DNA of 64,000 nt from Thalassospira sp. MCCC 1A01148 (GTDB taxonomy: Bacteria > Pseudomonadota > Alphaproteobacteria > Rhodospirillales > Thalassospiraceae): contig NZ_LPVZ01000024.1 of NCBI RefSeq assembly GCF_001613795.1, positions 1 to 64,000 of the forward strand. Direction: 5' to 3'. A program made the position numbers and the translations under genes. The notes under the pieces are model-generated. The model made no database searches. It worked only from the letters and a program-made list of their open reading frames with translations, and had not been told where the DNA came from. This document shows, piece by piece, positions 43,340 to 51,000 of the stretch. The stretch's first letter is position 1. Each line of letters opens with the position of its first letter.

Positions 43340-44479
43340 ATGGAAACTCAACGTCGTTCCTTTCTGAAGCTTATGGGTGTAGGCGGGGCGTTCACCCTGT
43401 TACCGGTGGGACTTGCCCGTGCGGCAACCACGCCAAACCCCGAAGACCGCGCGGTTTATATCTCTGCCAGTGCCGGGGATCATGGCGATTATTATGTCAG
43501 CGCGTTCAATGCGTCGGGCAAAATTCTGTTTGAACAGCCCCTGCCCGGCCGTGGTCACGACATCGGCCTTCGCCCCGACCATGCTGATGTGGCAGCGGTT
43601 GAACGCCGTCCGGGGCTTTATGGCCTGATCCTGGATCGCCATACGGGGGATGTTCGCGCCAAACTGCATTGCCCGGAAGACCGCCGGTTTTATGGCCATG
43701 CGATCTATTCCAATGACGGCCGTTATCTTTACATCACAGAAAACGACTTTGATCATGCCCGCGGGGTGGTTTCCGTCTGGGATGCGAAGGATGGCTATCG
43801 CCGGGTGGCGGAATTCGATAGCTTTGGCACCGGCCCGCATGAATTGCATCTGATGCCGGATGGCGAACATCTGGTGATTGCCAATGGCGGGTTGCACACC
43901 CACCCCGATCAGGACGGGCGCACACCACTTAATATCAGCTCGATGCAACCAAACCTGTCGATCATCGATCGGCGCACTGGCAAGCTTGTTCATCAGGCAG
44001 CGCTGAAACATGACTGGCACAAACTTTCGATCCGCCATCTCGATGTCGCATCGAATGGCACGATTGCCGCAGGCTTCCAGTATCAAGGTGATCTGACCGA
44101 TCAGGTGCCACTTGTCGGCATTTGGCACCCGGGATCAGATATCCGCCCGATAGAGGCCCCGGATACGGTTCAGTACCGCATGCGGCAATATTGCGGGTCG
44201 GTGCGATTTGATGCATCGGGCCAGGTATTTGGCATTTCCTGTCCGCGCGGCGGGCTTGTGACCTTCTGGGATGCCCGAACCAATGACTTCCTGACCCACA
44301 TCGCCGCCCCGGATGGTTGCGGACTTGCCGCAACGGATCGGGCCGGTGAATTTGTTGGCACCAGCGGCCTTGGCAATGGCTGGCGGTTGGATGCGATTCG
44401 TCGCAAACGGGTTGAACTGCCCGACGATTCCTTGAAATCGCAACACTGGGACAATCATTTACGGCGGATCATTGCCTGA
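43340..44479 (+). CDS. DUF1513 family protein, TAT-exported
   Basis: A 379-residue protein with a twin-arginine signal (QRRSFLKLMGVG at 4-15, cleavage about ARA). The body is a beta-propeller-like DUF1513 domain, seen as GHDIGLRPDHADVAAVERRP, GHAIYSNDGRYLYITEND and GTGPHELHLMPDG. DUF1513 genes follow imelysin/DHOR genes in many iron operons and are presumed to work in periplasmic iron acquisition; activity unknown. TAT export suggests that it folds, perhaps with a cofactor, before export. Last gene of the operon; a terminator follows at 44504. Confidence 0.9.
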   Translation: METQRRSFLKLMGVGGAFTLLPVGLARAATTPNPEDRAVYISASAGDHGDYYVSAFNASGKILFEQPLPGRGHDIGLRPDHADVAAVERRPGLYGLILDRHTGDVRAKLHCPEDRRFYGHAIYSNDGRYLYITENDFDHARGVVSVWDAKDGYRRVAEFDSFGTGPHELHLMPDGEHLVIANGGLHTHPDQDGRTPLNISSMQPNLSIIDRRTGKLVHQAALKHDWHKLSIRHLDVASNGTIAAGFQYQGDLTDQVPLVGIWHPGSDIRPIEAPDTVQYRMRQYCGSVRFDASGQVFGISCPRGGLVTFWDARTNDFLTHIAAPDGCGLAATDRAGEFVGTSGLGNGWRLDAIRRKRVELPDDSLKSQHWDNHLRRIIA

Positions 44480-44503
44480 ACAAATCCGACGATAAAACCA
44501 TTC

Positions 44504-44536
44504 AAAACCCGCACAAACACTGCGGGTTTTTCTATT
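44504..44536 (+). terminator. Terminator of the iron operon
   Basis: AAAACCCGCA (44504-44513) and TGCGGGTTTT (44521-44530) form a 10-bp stem around CAAACAC, followed by TCTATTT. Confidence 0.9.
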
Positions 44537-44644
44537 TCCGACATCTGAATATCGCGGAAATCCGGGCATAAGCGCCGCGATTAACCAACTGTTTTTGTCG
44601 GGATATTTATATCAGAAAGGCATCAACCAAAAGTTTTTCGCAAA

Positions 44645-44689
44645 TGAGAACGATTTTCACTTGCGTTGATATTTTTTCTTACCTATAAC
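44645..44689 (+). promoter_or_regulatory. Fur-box-like site with sigma70 promoter for the candidate sRNA
   Basis: TGAGAACGATTTTCA (44645-44659) differs in one base from the reverse complement of the imelysin Fur site. Directly beyond it lie a -35-like TTGCGT (44661-44666), a 17-nt spacer and a -10 TATAAC (44684-44689). The geometry is that of an iron-repressed promoter with a start near 44697. No long gene follows. Confidence 0.78.
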
Positions 44690-44696
44690 GGGTCTC

Positions 44697-44842
44697 GACA
44701 CAGCCCGCGAATGCAACCCATTCGCACTTATCCCCAAGCGGCTTGTCTCTCAGACCTATGGGTCCTCTCTCCCCATAGGCCTCTCAAGGTGGAAATGCGG
44801 TGGTTATCGATGCGGGAAACGATAACCGCCGCTTTCTCTTTT
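44697..44842 (+). ncRNA. Candidate Fur-controlled small RNA
   Basis: Predicted transcript of about 146 nt between the promoter and a strong terminator. Hairpin 1: GCGAATG/CATTCGC (44707-44713, 44719-44725), loop CAACC. Hairpin 2: CCTATGGG/CCCATAGG (44755-44762, 44772-44779) exposing the loop TCCTCTCTC, complementary to Shine-Dalgarno sequences. Terminator: GCGGTGGTTATCG/CGATAACCGCCGC (44797-44809, 44820-44832; one G-U pair) then TTTCTCTTTT. A 34-codon frame from ATG 44796 with an upstream AAGGTGG runs across the terminator, so a small peptide cannot be fully excluded. Predicted from sequence only. Confidence 0.68.
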
Positions 44843-44870
44843 CAGGCAAAATACGTCATCAACACACTGA

Positions 44871-44907
44871 CGCAGAAACAAAAACACCCGGACGATTAAT
44901 CCGGGTG
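44871..44907 (-). terminator. Terminator of iclR
   Basis: CACCCGG (44885-44891) and CCGGGTG (44901-44907) form a 7-bp GC stem; on the minus strand it leads into TTTTTGTTTCTG. It is 28 nt past the iclR stop and tail-to-tail with the candidate sRNA terminator. Confidence 0.82.
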
Positions 44908-44935
44908 ACGCGTTGCAGATATATGCCATCTGTGT

Positions 44936-45694
44936 TCAGGCAGTTTTGGAAAGCTTGTCAGCTGCCGCCTGAAGGGCGTTCTTGTACTGTGCATAGTTTT
45001 CGCGCGCGTCGTCCTTGGGCGCGACAATACACAGCGTGGCAGAACAGATACCGCTTTGATTATAGACCGGTGCGGCAAAGCAATGGGTGAAGGTGTCCAC
45101 AATGCTGTCGAACGAAAAAAAGCGTTCTTTATGGGCACGGCGGATTTCGGCGATATAACCATCAATATCCATTTGACTTCCGTCGGGCAGGATAAAATCT
45201 TCGGCGGGAATCAGATCGCGAATTTCCTGATCATCAAGATGGCCTAGCAACAGCCTTCCAGATGCCGTCCAGGGAATTGCCGTACGCTCCCCAACATCGG
45301 CAGAAATGCGAAACGGGCGGCTGCCTTCGCGTTGCAGGGCCACGGTATACTTGTTGCCGTCCAACATGCAAAATTGGGAGGTTTCGTTGGTACTCGCCGT
45401 AATTTCGTCAAGCACCCCGGCTGCCTGCCGGGTCAGATCGAAATAGTCACGATAGGCAAGACCAAGGAAATAAACCCGCCGCCCCAAAAAGACCGAGCCA
45501 TTGGCATCGGTCACTTCAAGCATGCCATGATCAATCAGCGTGCCAATCAGATCATAAACCGTCGAGGTCGGCGCGCCCAAAGCCTGGGCAATCTCGGCAG
45601 GACGCTGAGAGGTTCTGACATCGCGCAGATGGTCCAGAATATCGAACGCGCGATCAATGCCGCGCGCGCGCTTTCGTATCTGCTGTTCCGTCAT
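44936..45694 (-). CDS. IclR family transcriptional regulator
   Basis: A 252-residue regulator. The winged HTH occupies about residues 10-75 (RAFDILDHLRDVRTSQRPAE then IAQALGAPTSTVYDLIGTLI), and the IclR ligand-binding domain follows, with RTAIPWTASGRLLLGHLDD near the middle and HCFAAPVYNQSGICSATLCI. IclR proteins sense small carboxylates and often control catabolic genes next door. It starts 41 nt after the RidA stop on the same strand, likely one transcript, and the divergent PLP-enzyme/kinase operon is the probable target through the tandem repeat at 46317-46352. Confidence 0.92.
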   Translation of the reverse strand: MTEQQIRKRARGIDRAFDILDHLRDVRTSQRPAEIAQALGAPTSTVYDLIGTLIDHGMLEVTDANGSVFLGRRVYFLGLAYRDYFDLTRQAAGVLDEITASTNETSQFCMLDGNKYTVALQREGSRPFRISADVGERTAIPWTASGRLLLGHLDDQEIRDLIPAEDFILPDGSQMDIDGYIAEIRRAHKERFFSFDSIVDTFTHCFAAPVYNQSGICSATLCIVAPKDDARENYAQYKNALQAAADKLSKTA

Positions 45695-45735
45695 AAACCC
45701 CTCATTTAACGTCTTAGCGCAATAATTGCAGACTG

Positions 45736-46122
45736 TTATGCCTTACAAAAGGCGATGCAGTCGACTTCTACTTTGCAGTCGACAACCATCGAGGACTGCA
45801 CGCAGGCACGCGCCGGGGGATTTTCGCCGAAATATTCCTCGAACACGCCATTGAAGGACCAGAAATCACGCGCGTCATCAAGCCAGACACCAATGCGCAT
45901 GATGTCAGCAGTGCTGTAACCGGCATCTTCGACAATCTTGATCATGTTTTCGATCGCAATGCGGGACTGTTCGACAATGCCGTTGCCGACAACTTCACCG
46001 TCACGCATCGGAGTTTGTCCGGACACATAAAGCCAGCCGTCCGCCTCGGTTGCCTTGGCAAATGGCAATGCCTTCTGCCCGTTGCCCTTACCTTCGCCAA
46101 CACCGTGTCTTTTAATCGTCAT
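45736..46122 (-). CDS. RidA family protein (second copy)
   Basis: A 128-residue Rid-superfamily protein: MTIKRHGVGEGKGNGQKALP, then GWLYVSGQTPMRDGEVVGNG and IAIENMIKIVEDAGYSTADI. The C-terminal ENPPARACVQSSMVVDCKVE bears the conserved Arg (PPARA). RidA enzymes clear reactive enamine/imine products of PLP dehydratases; the neighbour across the divergent promoter is such an enzyme, so partnership is likely. ATG 46122 follows AGCAGGAAAA; the frame open to 46242 would cover the operator region. Co-transcribed with iclR. Confidence 0.9.
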   Translation of the reverse strand: MTIKRHGVGEGKGNGQKALPFAKATEADGWLYVSGQTPMRDGEVVGNGIVEQSRIAIENMIKIVEDAGYSTADIMRIGVWLDDARDFWSFNGVFEEYFGENPPARACVQSSMVVDCKVEVDCIAFCKA

Positions 46123-46316
46123 CGTAATTTTTCCTGCTTTCAAAATTTCGGGAGTTGCAAGAAAGACATGCACGCTCCCGGGTTCCCAATTGATCGAAAC
46201 CTTCATTGAATGCGACATCCTCAGGAACGTCGCTTTCGCCATCCTCGCGGATCTATCGAAGCGCCCATGGGGACATCCCGATTTTTCGCAAAATCGATGG
46301 GAACCACATTGTTTAT

Positions 46317-46352
46317 TTCCGTTATAACGGAATGTCTGCCGTTATTTCGGAT
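46317..46352. promoter_or_regulatory. Tandem operator-like repeats between ridA and the PLP-enzyme gene
   Basis: TTCCGTTATAACGGAA (46317-46332) is a perfect 16-bp palindrome; CCGTTATTTCGG (46339-46350) is a degenerate second copy. The shared CCGTTAT begins exactly 20 nt apart (46319 and 46339), two helical turns, which fits cooperative IclR binding at the divergent promoter. The rest of the 315-nt spacer shows no gene. Confidence 0.72.
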
Positions 46353-46437
46353 TTACCCTAGCAACGGGGTTCAGGATATGTCAATTTCGTTTTGCAAAAA
46401 GCTGAGAGCGCCAAACTCAAACCAACCAGGAACCAGC

Positions 46438-47484
46438 ATGCTCGACACCCCCTGCCTTGTTATTGACCTGCCCGTTGTTGACGAAAACATTGCGCGTTTC
46501 CAAAACCTTGCGGACGCAGCTGGCCTAAAGACACGACCGCACATCAAAACGCACAAACTGCCGTTTTTTGCCAAACGACAGATTGAGGCTGGGGCAATCG
46601 GCATCACCTGTCAGAAGATCGGCGAGGCCGAGGTTATGGTTGAAGGGGGACTGCGCGACATTTTGCTGACCTACAACGTCATCGGTGATGCCAAACTTGA
46701 TCGTTTGGCGGCACTGGCACGCAAATGCACGCTGTCGGTCACCTGTGACAATCTGACCGTCGCAAAGGGTTTATCGGCGCGCTTTGCCAATGAAGACGCC
46801 GAATTGACCGTACTTGTGGAATGCGACACCGGTGCCGGACGGTGTGGCGTGCAAAGCCCCGCGGATGCCAGCGAACTGGCATCCATGATCAATGAGCTGC
46901 CCGGACTGAGATTTGGTGGCCTGATGACCTATCCACCGATGGACCATGCAGACAACATCGATAAGTGGCTGAGTGATGCCAAACAACGTCTTGAGGACGC
47001 TGGGCTGTCATGCCCTGTTGTTTCGACCGGTGGCACGCCAAACCTGGACGCCCTGCCCGCATTTGATCACGCAACTGAACACCGCGCCGGGACCTACATT
47101 TACAATGACCGGTCCCTGATTGCGCGTAGCGCATGTGGTGTTGAAAACTGTGCCGCGGTCGTCAAGACCACCGTGGTTTCCCGCCCGACGAAAACCCGTG
47201 CCATCATTGATGCCGGATCAAAGGCGCTGAGTTCCGACCTGCTCGGCCTGGAGGGTTTTGGCATGGTTCGCGAAGCACCGGATGCGTCAATTGTCAGCCT
47301 GTCCGAGGAACATGGCATCGTCGAGCTTGGTGACAGTGACTGGGACCCGGCGGTCGGTGACGTGATTTCGATCATCCCCAATCATATCTGCGTCGTGACC
47401 AACCTGTTTCCGACCATCTGGATCAAGGATCAGAACGGCGAAATGACAGAAATGGCGGTCGCCGCACGTGGCAAGCTGCGCTAG
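46438..47484 (+). CDS. Fold-III PLP enzyme of the D-threonine aldolase/DSD1 family
   Basis: A 348-residue alanine-racemase-fold enzyme. The PLP lysine is K37 in RPHIKTHK; the metal site typical of eukaryotic-type D-serine dehydratase/D-threonine aldolase is H316-x-C318 in PNHICVVTN. Family members cleave or dehydrate D-beta-hydroxy-amino acids (D-threonine, D-serine, D-3-hydroxyaspartate, D-glucosaminate). ATG 46438 follows AGGA; the frame open to 46210 is not coding-like. With RidA, IclR and a KDG-kinase-type gene beside it, dehydration of a D-2-amino sugar acid to a keto-deoxy acid is a plausible role. The real substrate is unknown. Confidence 0.85.
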   Translation: MLDTPCLVIDLPVVDENIARFQNLADAAGLKTRPHIKTHKLPFFAKRQIEAGAIGITCQKIGEAEVMVEGGLRDILLTYNVIGDAKLDRLAALARKCTLSVTCDNLTVAKGLSARFANEDAELTVLVECDTGAGRCGVQSPADASELASMINELPGLRFGGLMTYPPMDHADNIDKWLSDAKQRLEDAGLSCPVVSTGGTPNLDALPAFDHATEHRAGTYIYNDRSLIARSACGVENCAAVVKTTVVSRPTKTRAIIDAGSKALSSDLLGLEGFGMVREAPDASIVSLSEEHGIVELGDSDWDPAVGDVISIIPNHICVVTNLFPTIWIKDQNGEMTEMAVAARGKLR

Positions 47485-47505
47485 TTCACCTCAGGGAGTT
47501 TTGTG

Positions 47506-48417
47506 ATGTCTGTTGATGTCATTTGCATTGGCGAAGCCATGGGCGAAATTTCATTCGACCCGACCGGTGATGCAAGCGTCAAGGTTGGCGGTGATACGTT
47601 TAATACTGCGGTTTATCTCGCCCGACTTGGGATCAGGTGCGCTTTTGCCTCTGCCGTCGGTGAAGACCCGTTTGGGGAACAGATCCGGTCTGTGCTGAAA
47701 GCCAACCGCGTCAGCGATGAATTCCTGATCAGCACGGATACGGCAAATACCGGACTTTATTCGATCACCAACCGGGCGGATGGCGAACGCTTTTTCCACT
47801 ACTGGCGCAATCAGTCGGCCGCACGCAAGATGATTTCACTGGCAAGCCCGGCCTACCTAAAGGCACTTGAAGATGCGCCATGGCTGTATCTTTCCGGGAT
47901 CAGCTTGCATGTACTTGAAGATGACACGACGCCTCTGTTCCAGACACTTCAGTCCCACAAAGACAAGGGTGGCAAGATCGCCTTTGATGGCAATTTCCGG
48001 CCCAAGCTTTGGTCTGACAAGGAAGAACAGGCGCGTAAGACATACGCACGCATCACCGCCCTTGCTGATGTCATGATGCCGACGTTTGATGATGAACAGC
48101 TTCTTTGGGGCGATGAAACGGCACAAGACACCGTGAACCGGATTGCCAAGCTGGGTCCTGCCCTGATTGTCGTCAAACAGGGAGAGCAAGGTTGCATGCT
48201 TTATGAAGACGGGGAAACCCGACACGTCCCGATCCCGGATCCGGTCATCCCGATAGATACGACGGCCGCCGGTGACAGTTTTAATGCAGGCTTTATGGCA
48301 GGCTTGCTCAAGGGACAGAACGGCGTGACAGCAACACTTGCCGGACACAAGCTCGCCAGCAAGGTCATCACCCACCGCGGTGCCATCATTCCATCTGAGA
48401 TGATGGCAGACCTTTAA
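47506..48417 (+). CDS. kdgK: PfkB-family sugar kinase, 2-keto-3-deoxygluconate kinase-like
   Basis: A 303-residue ribokinase/PfkB-family kinase. N-terminal DVICIGEAMGEISFD, substrate region KVGGDTFNTAVYLARLGI (about 28-45), and the C-terminal PfkB signature DTTAAGDSFNAGFMAGLLKG (about 250-269) with the catalytic Asp in AGDSFN. Its GGDTFNTAVYLARLG pattern fits KDG kinases, which phosphorylate 2-keto-3-deoxygluconate to KDPG, the substrate of Eda in the operon at 23.7 kb. It starts 21 nt after the PLP-enzyme stop, with a CAGGGAG ribosome site; ATG 47506 is preferred to GTG 47503. A strong terminator follows. Confidence 0.85.
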   Translation: MSVDVICIGEAMGEISFDPTGDASVKVGGDTFNTAVYLARLGIRCAFASAVGEDPFGEQIRSVLKANRVSDEFLISTDTANTGLYSITNRADGERFFHYWRNQSAARKMISLASPAYLKALEDAPWLYLSGISLHVLEDDTTPLFQTLQSHKDKGGKIAFDGNFRPKLWSDKEEQARKTYARITALADVMMPTFDDEQLLWGDETAQDTVNRIAKLGPALIVVKQGEQGCMLYEDGETRHVPIPDPVIPIDTTAAGDSFNAGFMAGLLKGQNGVTATLAGHKLASKVITHRGAIIPSEMMADL

Positions 48418-48444
48418 GCGCCGGGACAAAACAATATCAAAGCA

Positions 48445-48474
48445 AAAGCCCGGCATCATGCCGGGCTTTATTTG
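48445..48474. terminator. Bidirectional terminator between kdgK and the P-type ATPase gene
   Basis: AAAGCCCGGCA (48445-48455) and TGCCGGGCTTT (48459-48469) form an 11-bp stem with a 3-nt loop and flanking T/A-runs. Confidence 0.93.
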
Positions 48475-48497
48475 TTGTTGCCTGCGTTCTTTGTGAC

Positions 48498-50894
48498 CTA
48501 TGCCTTGCGCAAGGCAATCAACAATCTCAGCGAATTGATCGTCACCAGAACCGTCGCCCCGGTGTCGGCCAGAACGGCAAGCCAGAGTCCGGTCAGACCG
48601 GTGATGGATGTCACCAGAAAGACCGCCTTGAGCCCCAAGGCAATCGTGATGTTTTCACGGATCACCCGGCGTGCTGCACGCGACAACTTCACCAGATTAA
48701 CCACATCACCCAAGCGATCCTTTACTGCCACCGCATCGGCGGCCTCAAGGGCGATATCGGTCCCCCCGCCAATCGCGATACCAACATCGGCGGATTTCAG
48801 TGCCGGGGCATCGTTGATGCCGTCACCGACCATCGCCACGGGGCCTGATCGTTTCGGATCATCCCGCAGTTCTGCCAAGGCGTTCAGTTTGTCTTCGGGC
48901 ATCAGTTCGGCGCGATACTCCATGCCAAGCTCCATGGCCATGCGTTTGGCAACCCGATCCGCGTCACCCGTTAACATAACAGGCATGATGTTGAGCTTTT
49001 TAAGTTCGGCAAGCGCACTCTTCGCATCACTGCGCGCAACATCGCGCAAGGCCAATGCACCAATGACCTCCCCGTCCTTCAGGACCACAACGGCGGTGCT
49101 GCCGTCATCTTCTTGCGAGGCAAGCCAGTCGTTCATTTCACCATCGGGCACGCCGTTCAGGCGCTTGGCCGCACCGATCTGGTACAAGGCGCCGTCAATG
49201 CGACCTTCCACACCGGCACCTGCGATGGTTCTGGCCTGCTCAAGCACGGGAAGATCCAGATTGCGGTTTTCGGCAGCTTCAACAACAGCACGCGCCAGCG
49301 GATGTGATGTGACGGTCTCAAGTGTTGCGGCAATCGTCAAAATGCCATTCTCGCCATATCCTGGTGCAGCCTTTATGGCACCAAGTTTGGGTTTGCCCTC
49401 GGTCAGTGTACCTGTCTTGTCAAATGCCAAGGTACGCACAGCACCAATCAGCTCCAACCCGGCTCCGCCCTTGACCAGAAGGCCGATCTTTGTCGCCCGC
49501 GCCAGTGCCGACGTAACAGCCGCCGGTGTCGAGATCACCAAGGCACACGGGCAGCCAATCAGAAGCAGGGCCAAACCACGATAAATCCATTCTTCCCAGC
49601 CTTGGCCAAACAGCAACGGCGGGATTACGACCGTCGCCAGGGCAAGGCCCATAATGATCGGGGTATAGATGCGGGCAAACTTGGCAACAAACCGTTCAAC
49701 AGGCGCCTTGTGCTTTTCGCTTTGCTCAACCAGCTCAATCACGCGGTCCAGCATCGTATGCCCGGCGGCCCGGGTGACAGAAATCCTTACCGGGCTGTCT
49801 GTTACGATGGCACCGGCAAAGACTTCCGCGCCGACTTCGCTATAAACGGGAACGGATTCACCTGTCAGGTGACTGTTATCGATCTCCGCCGCACCGGCTT
49901 CGATCACGCCATCGGATGGCACACGCTCGCCGGGGCGCACTTCAATGACATCGCTGATTGCAAGCTGGTTTGGAGAAACGGTCTCAAACCCGTTGCCTGC
50001 GACCCTTCGCGCAGTCTCCGGCGCCAGCTTCATCAGTGCCTTAACGCCGCTTCGTGCCCGCCCCGCAGCAACACCTTCGAGGCGTTCACCAATGGCAAAC
50101 AGCAACACAACCATCCCGGCCTCAAGGCTTTCGCCAATCGCCACCGCACCGATAACGGCAACCGACATCAAAAGCTCGATCGAGAATATCGCCCCGCTTT
50201 GCGCCAGACGGACCGCCTTTTTCATCACGGGCAGCGCTGCCAAAAGGGACGCCACCGACATGGCATATGGTGCCGCTGCCGGGACGACCACACCAATCAG
50301 CCCCCCCAACGCAAGACAGATTGTAGCAAACGCAATCTCGTCATTCTCTGAAGACCATGGAAGCAGGCGGCGCAACAGGCCTTGTGTCGGTGTGGGCTTG
50401 TCAGCCGCACTCACGTCATCCACAGTTTTCCCGCCGCAACAGGACGTCCCGCAGGATGTTTTCGCACCAACGGAGGTGCCTATCTGTTCTGCCGGATAAC
50501 CAAGCTTACCAAGGGTCGGCGAGACAGACTGGTTCTGGTCAGCCTTGGCAGCAGCAAAGCCCAACGTCACGCTTTCACGCATCATCGAAACATCAACACA
50601 GGCAACACCATCCATGCGGCCTAGCGCGGTTTCGATCTTCGCGACACAAGACCCGCAATCCATACCCGAGACATGCCATTGGTAATGGACAACGCCCTTT
50701 TCATGGTCCTTGAGAATTTTCGTAAAGGTGGCGCGGTCATCGTCACCCAGTTGGGCCGGGACAGATATCCCCTGCCCGTCATCAGAAAAGCTCTGATGCG
50801 GCATCGCCTGCGTCAGTGCATCAATAACGCTTTCACGACAATGCGCACAGGAACCCACAGTTGGCAGGTCCGACCATTTCGCGATGAAAGACAT
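48498..50894 (-). CDS. zntA: Zn/Cd/Pb-transporting P-type ATPase (ZntA/CadA)
   Basis: A 798-residue heavy-metal exporting P1B-type ATPase. N-terminal metal-binding region: C16-AH-C19, heavy-metal-associated motif GMDC80-GSC83, and a Cys cluster C148, C152, C153. Core: TGES phosphatase motif (about 344), CPC at 448-450 in TM6, phosphorylation DKTGT at 492-496, GDGINDAP near the C-terminus, and N-x5-K plus DTGATVLVTINS in the last helices, which mark the P1B-2 (Zn2+, Cd2+, Pb2+) subclass. Located 75 nt after a CadC-type operator and promoter; the metal-sensing regulator gene lies immediately upstream. Confidence 0.95.
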   Translation of the reverse strand: MSFIAKWSDLPTVGSCAHCRESVIDALTQAMPHQSFSDDGQGISVPAQLGDDDRATFTKILKDHEKGVVHYQWHVSGMDCGSCVAKIETALGRMDGVACVDVSMMRESVTLGFAAAKADQNQSVSPTLGKLGYPAEQIGTSVGAKTSCGTSCCGGKTVDDVSAADKPTPTQGLLRRLLPWSSENDEIAFATICLALGGLIGVVVPAAAPYAMSVASLLAALPVMKKAVRLAQSGAIFSIELLMSVAVIGAVAIGESLEAGMVVLLFAIGERLEGVAAGRARSGVKALMKLAPETARRVAGNGFETVSPNQLAISDVIEVRPGERVPSDGVIEAGAAEIDNSHLTGESVPVYSEVGAEVFAGAIVTDSPVRISVTRAAGHTMLDRVIELVEQSEKHKAPVERFVAKFARIYTPIIMGLALATVVIPPLLFGQGWEEWIYRGLALLLIGCPCALVISTPAAVTSALARATKIGLLVKGGAGLELIGAVRTLAFDKTGTLTEGKPKLGAIKAAPGYGENGILTIAATLETVTSHPLARAVVEAAENRNLDLPVLEQARTIAGAGVEGRIDGALYQIGAAKRLNGVPDGEMNDWLASQEDDGSTAVVVLKDGEVIGALALRDVARSDAKSALAELKKLNIMPVMLTGDADRVAKRMAMELGMEYRAELMPEDKLNALAELRDDPKRSGPVAMVGDGINDAPALKSADVGIAIGGGTDIALEAADAVAVKDRLGDVVNLVKLSRAARRVIRENITIALGLKAVFLVTSITGLTGLWLAVLADTGATVLVTINSLRLLIALRKA

Positions 50895-50910
50895 CCATCA
50901 CCTCAAACAA

Positions 50911-50993
50911 TCAAATATTCATTCATATGTTAAGGCAAACCTATTTTGCAGGTATGGTTCTGTCAAGGACATTCAAATGAATATTTGAATGTC
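50911..50993 (-). promoter_or_regulatory. zntA promoter with CadC/SmtB-type operators
   Basis: An imperfectly spaced palindrome GACATTCAAAT-GAAT-ATTTGAATGTC (50968-50993) matches the CadC/SmtB operator type. It abuts a -35 TTGACA (50961-50966, minus strand), a 17-nt spacer and a -10 TAGGTT (50938-50943). A second, partial copy at 50911-50929 shares AATGAATATTTGA (minus strand) and lies downstream of the -10, towards the ATPase start. Confidence 0.85.
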
Positions 50994-51000
50994 GAACCAA

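Noticed and set aside
44666..44899. A 77-codon frame after the second Fur-like box
   Set aside because: The frame starts inside the promoter and runs through the terminator stem. A shorter 34-codon part from ATG 44796 has an AAGGTGG upstream, so a peptide is kept as an alternative in the sRNA entry but not called as a gene.
46438..47484. Naming the PLP enzyme simply D-threonine aldolase
   Set aside because: The fold-III family covers aldolases and dehydratases with several D-amino acids; the KDG-kinase and RidA context favours a different or broader role, so only the family is stated.
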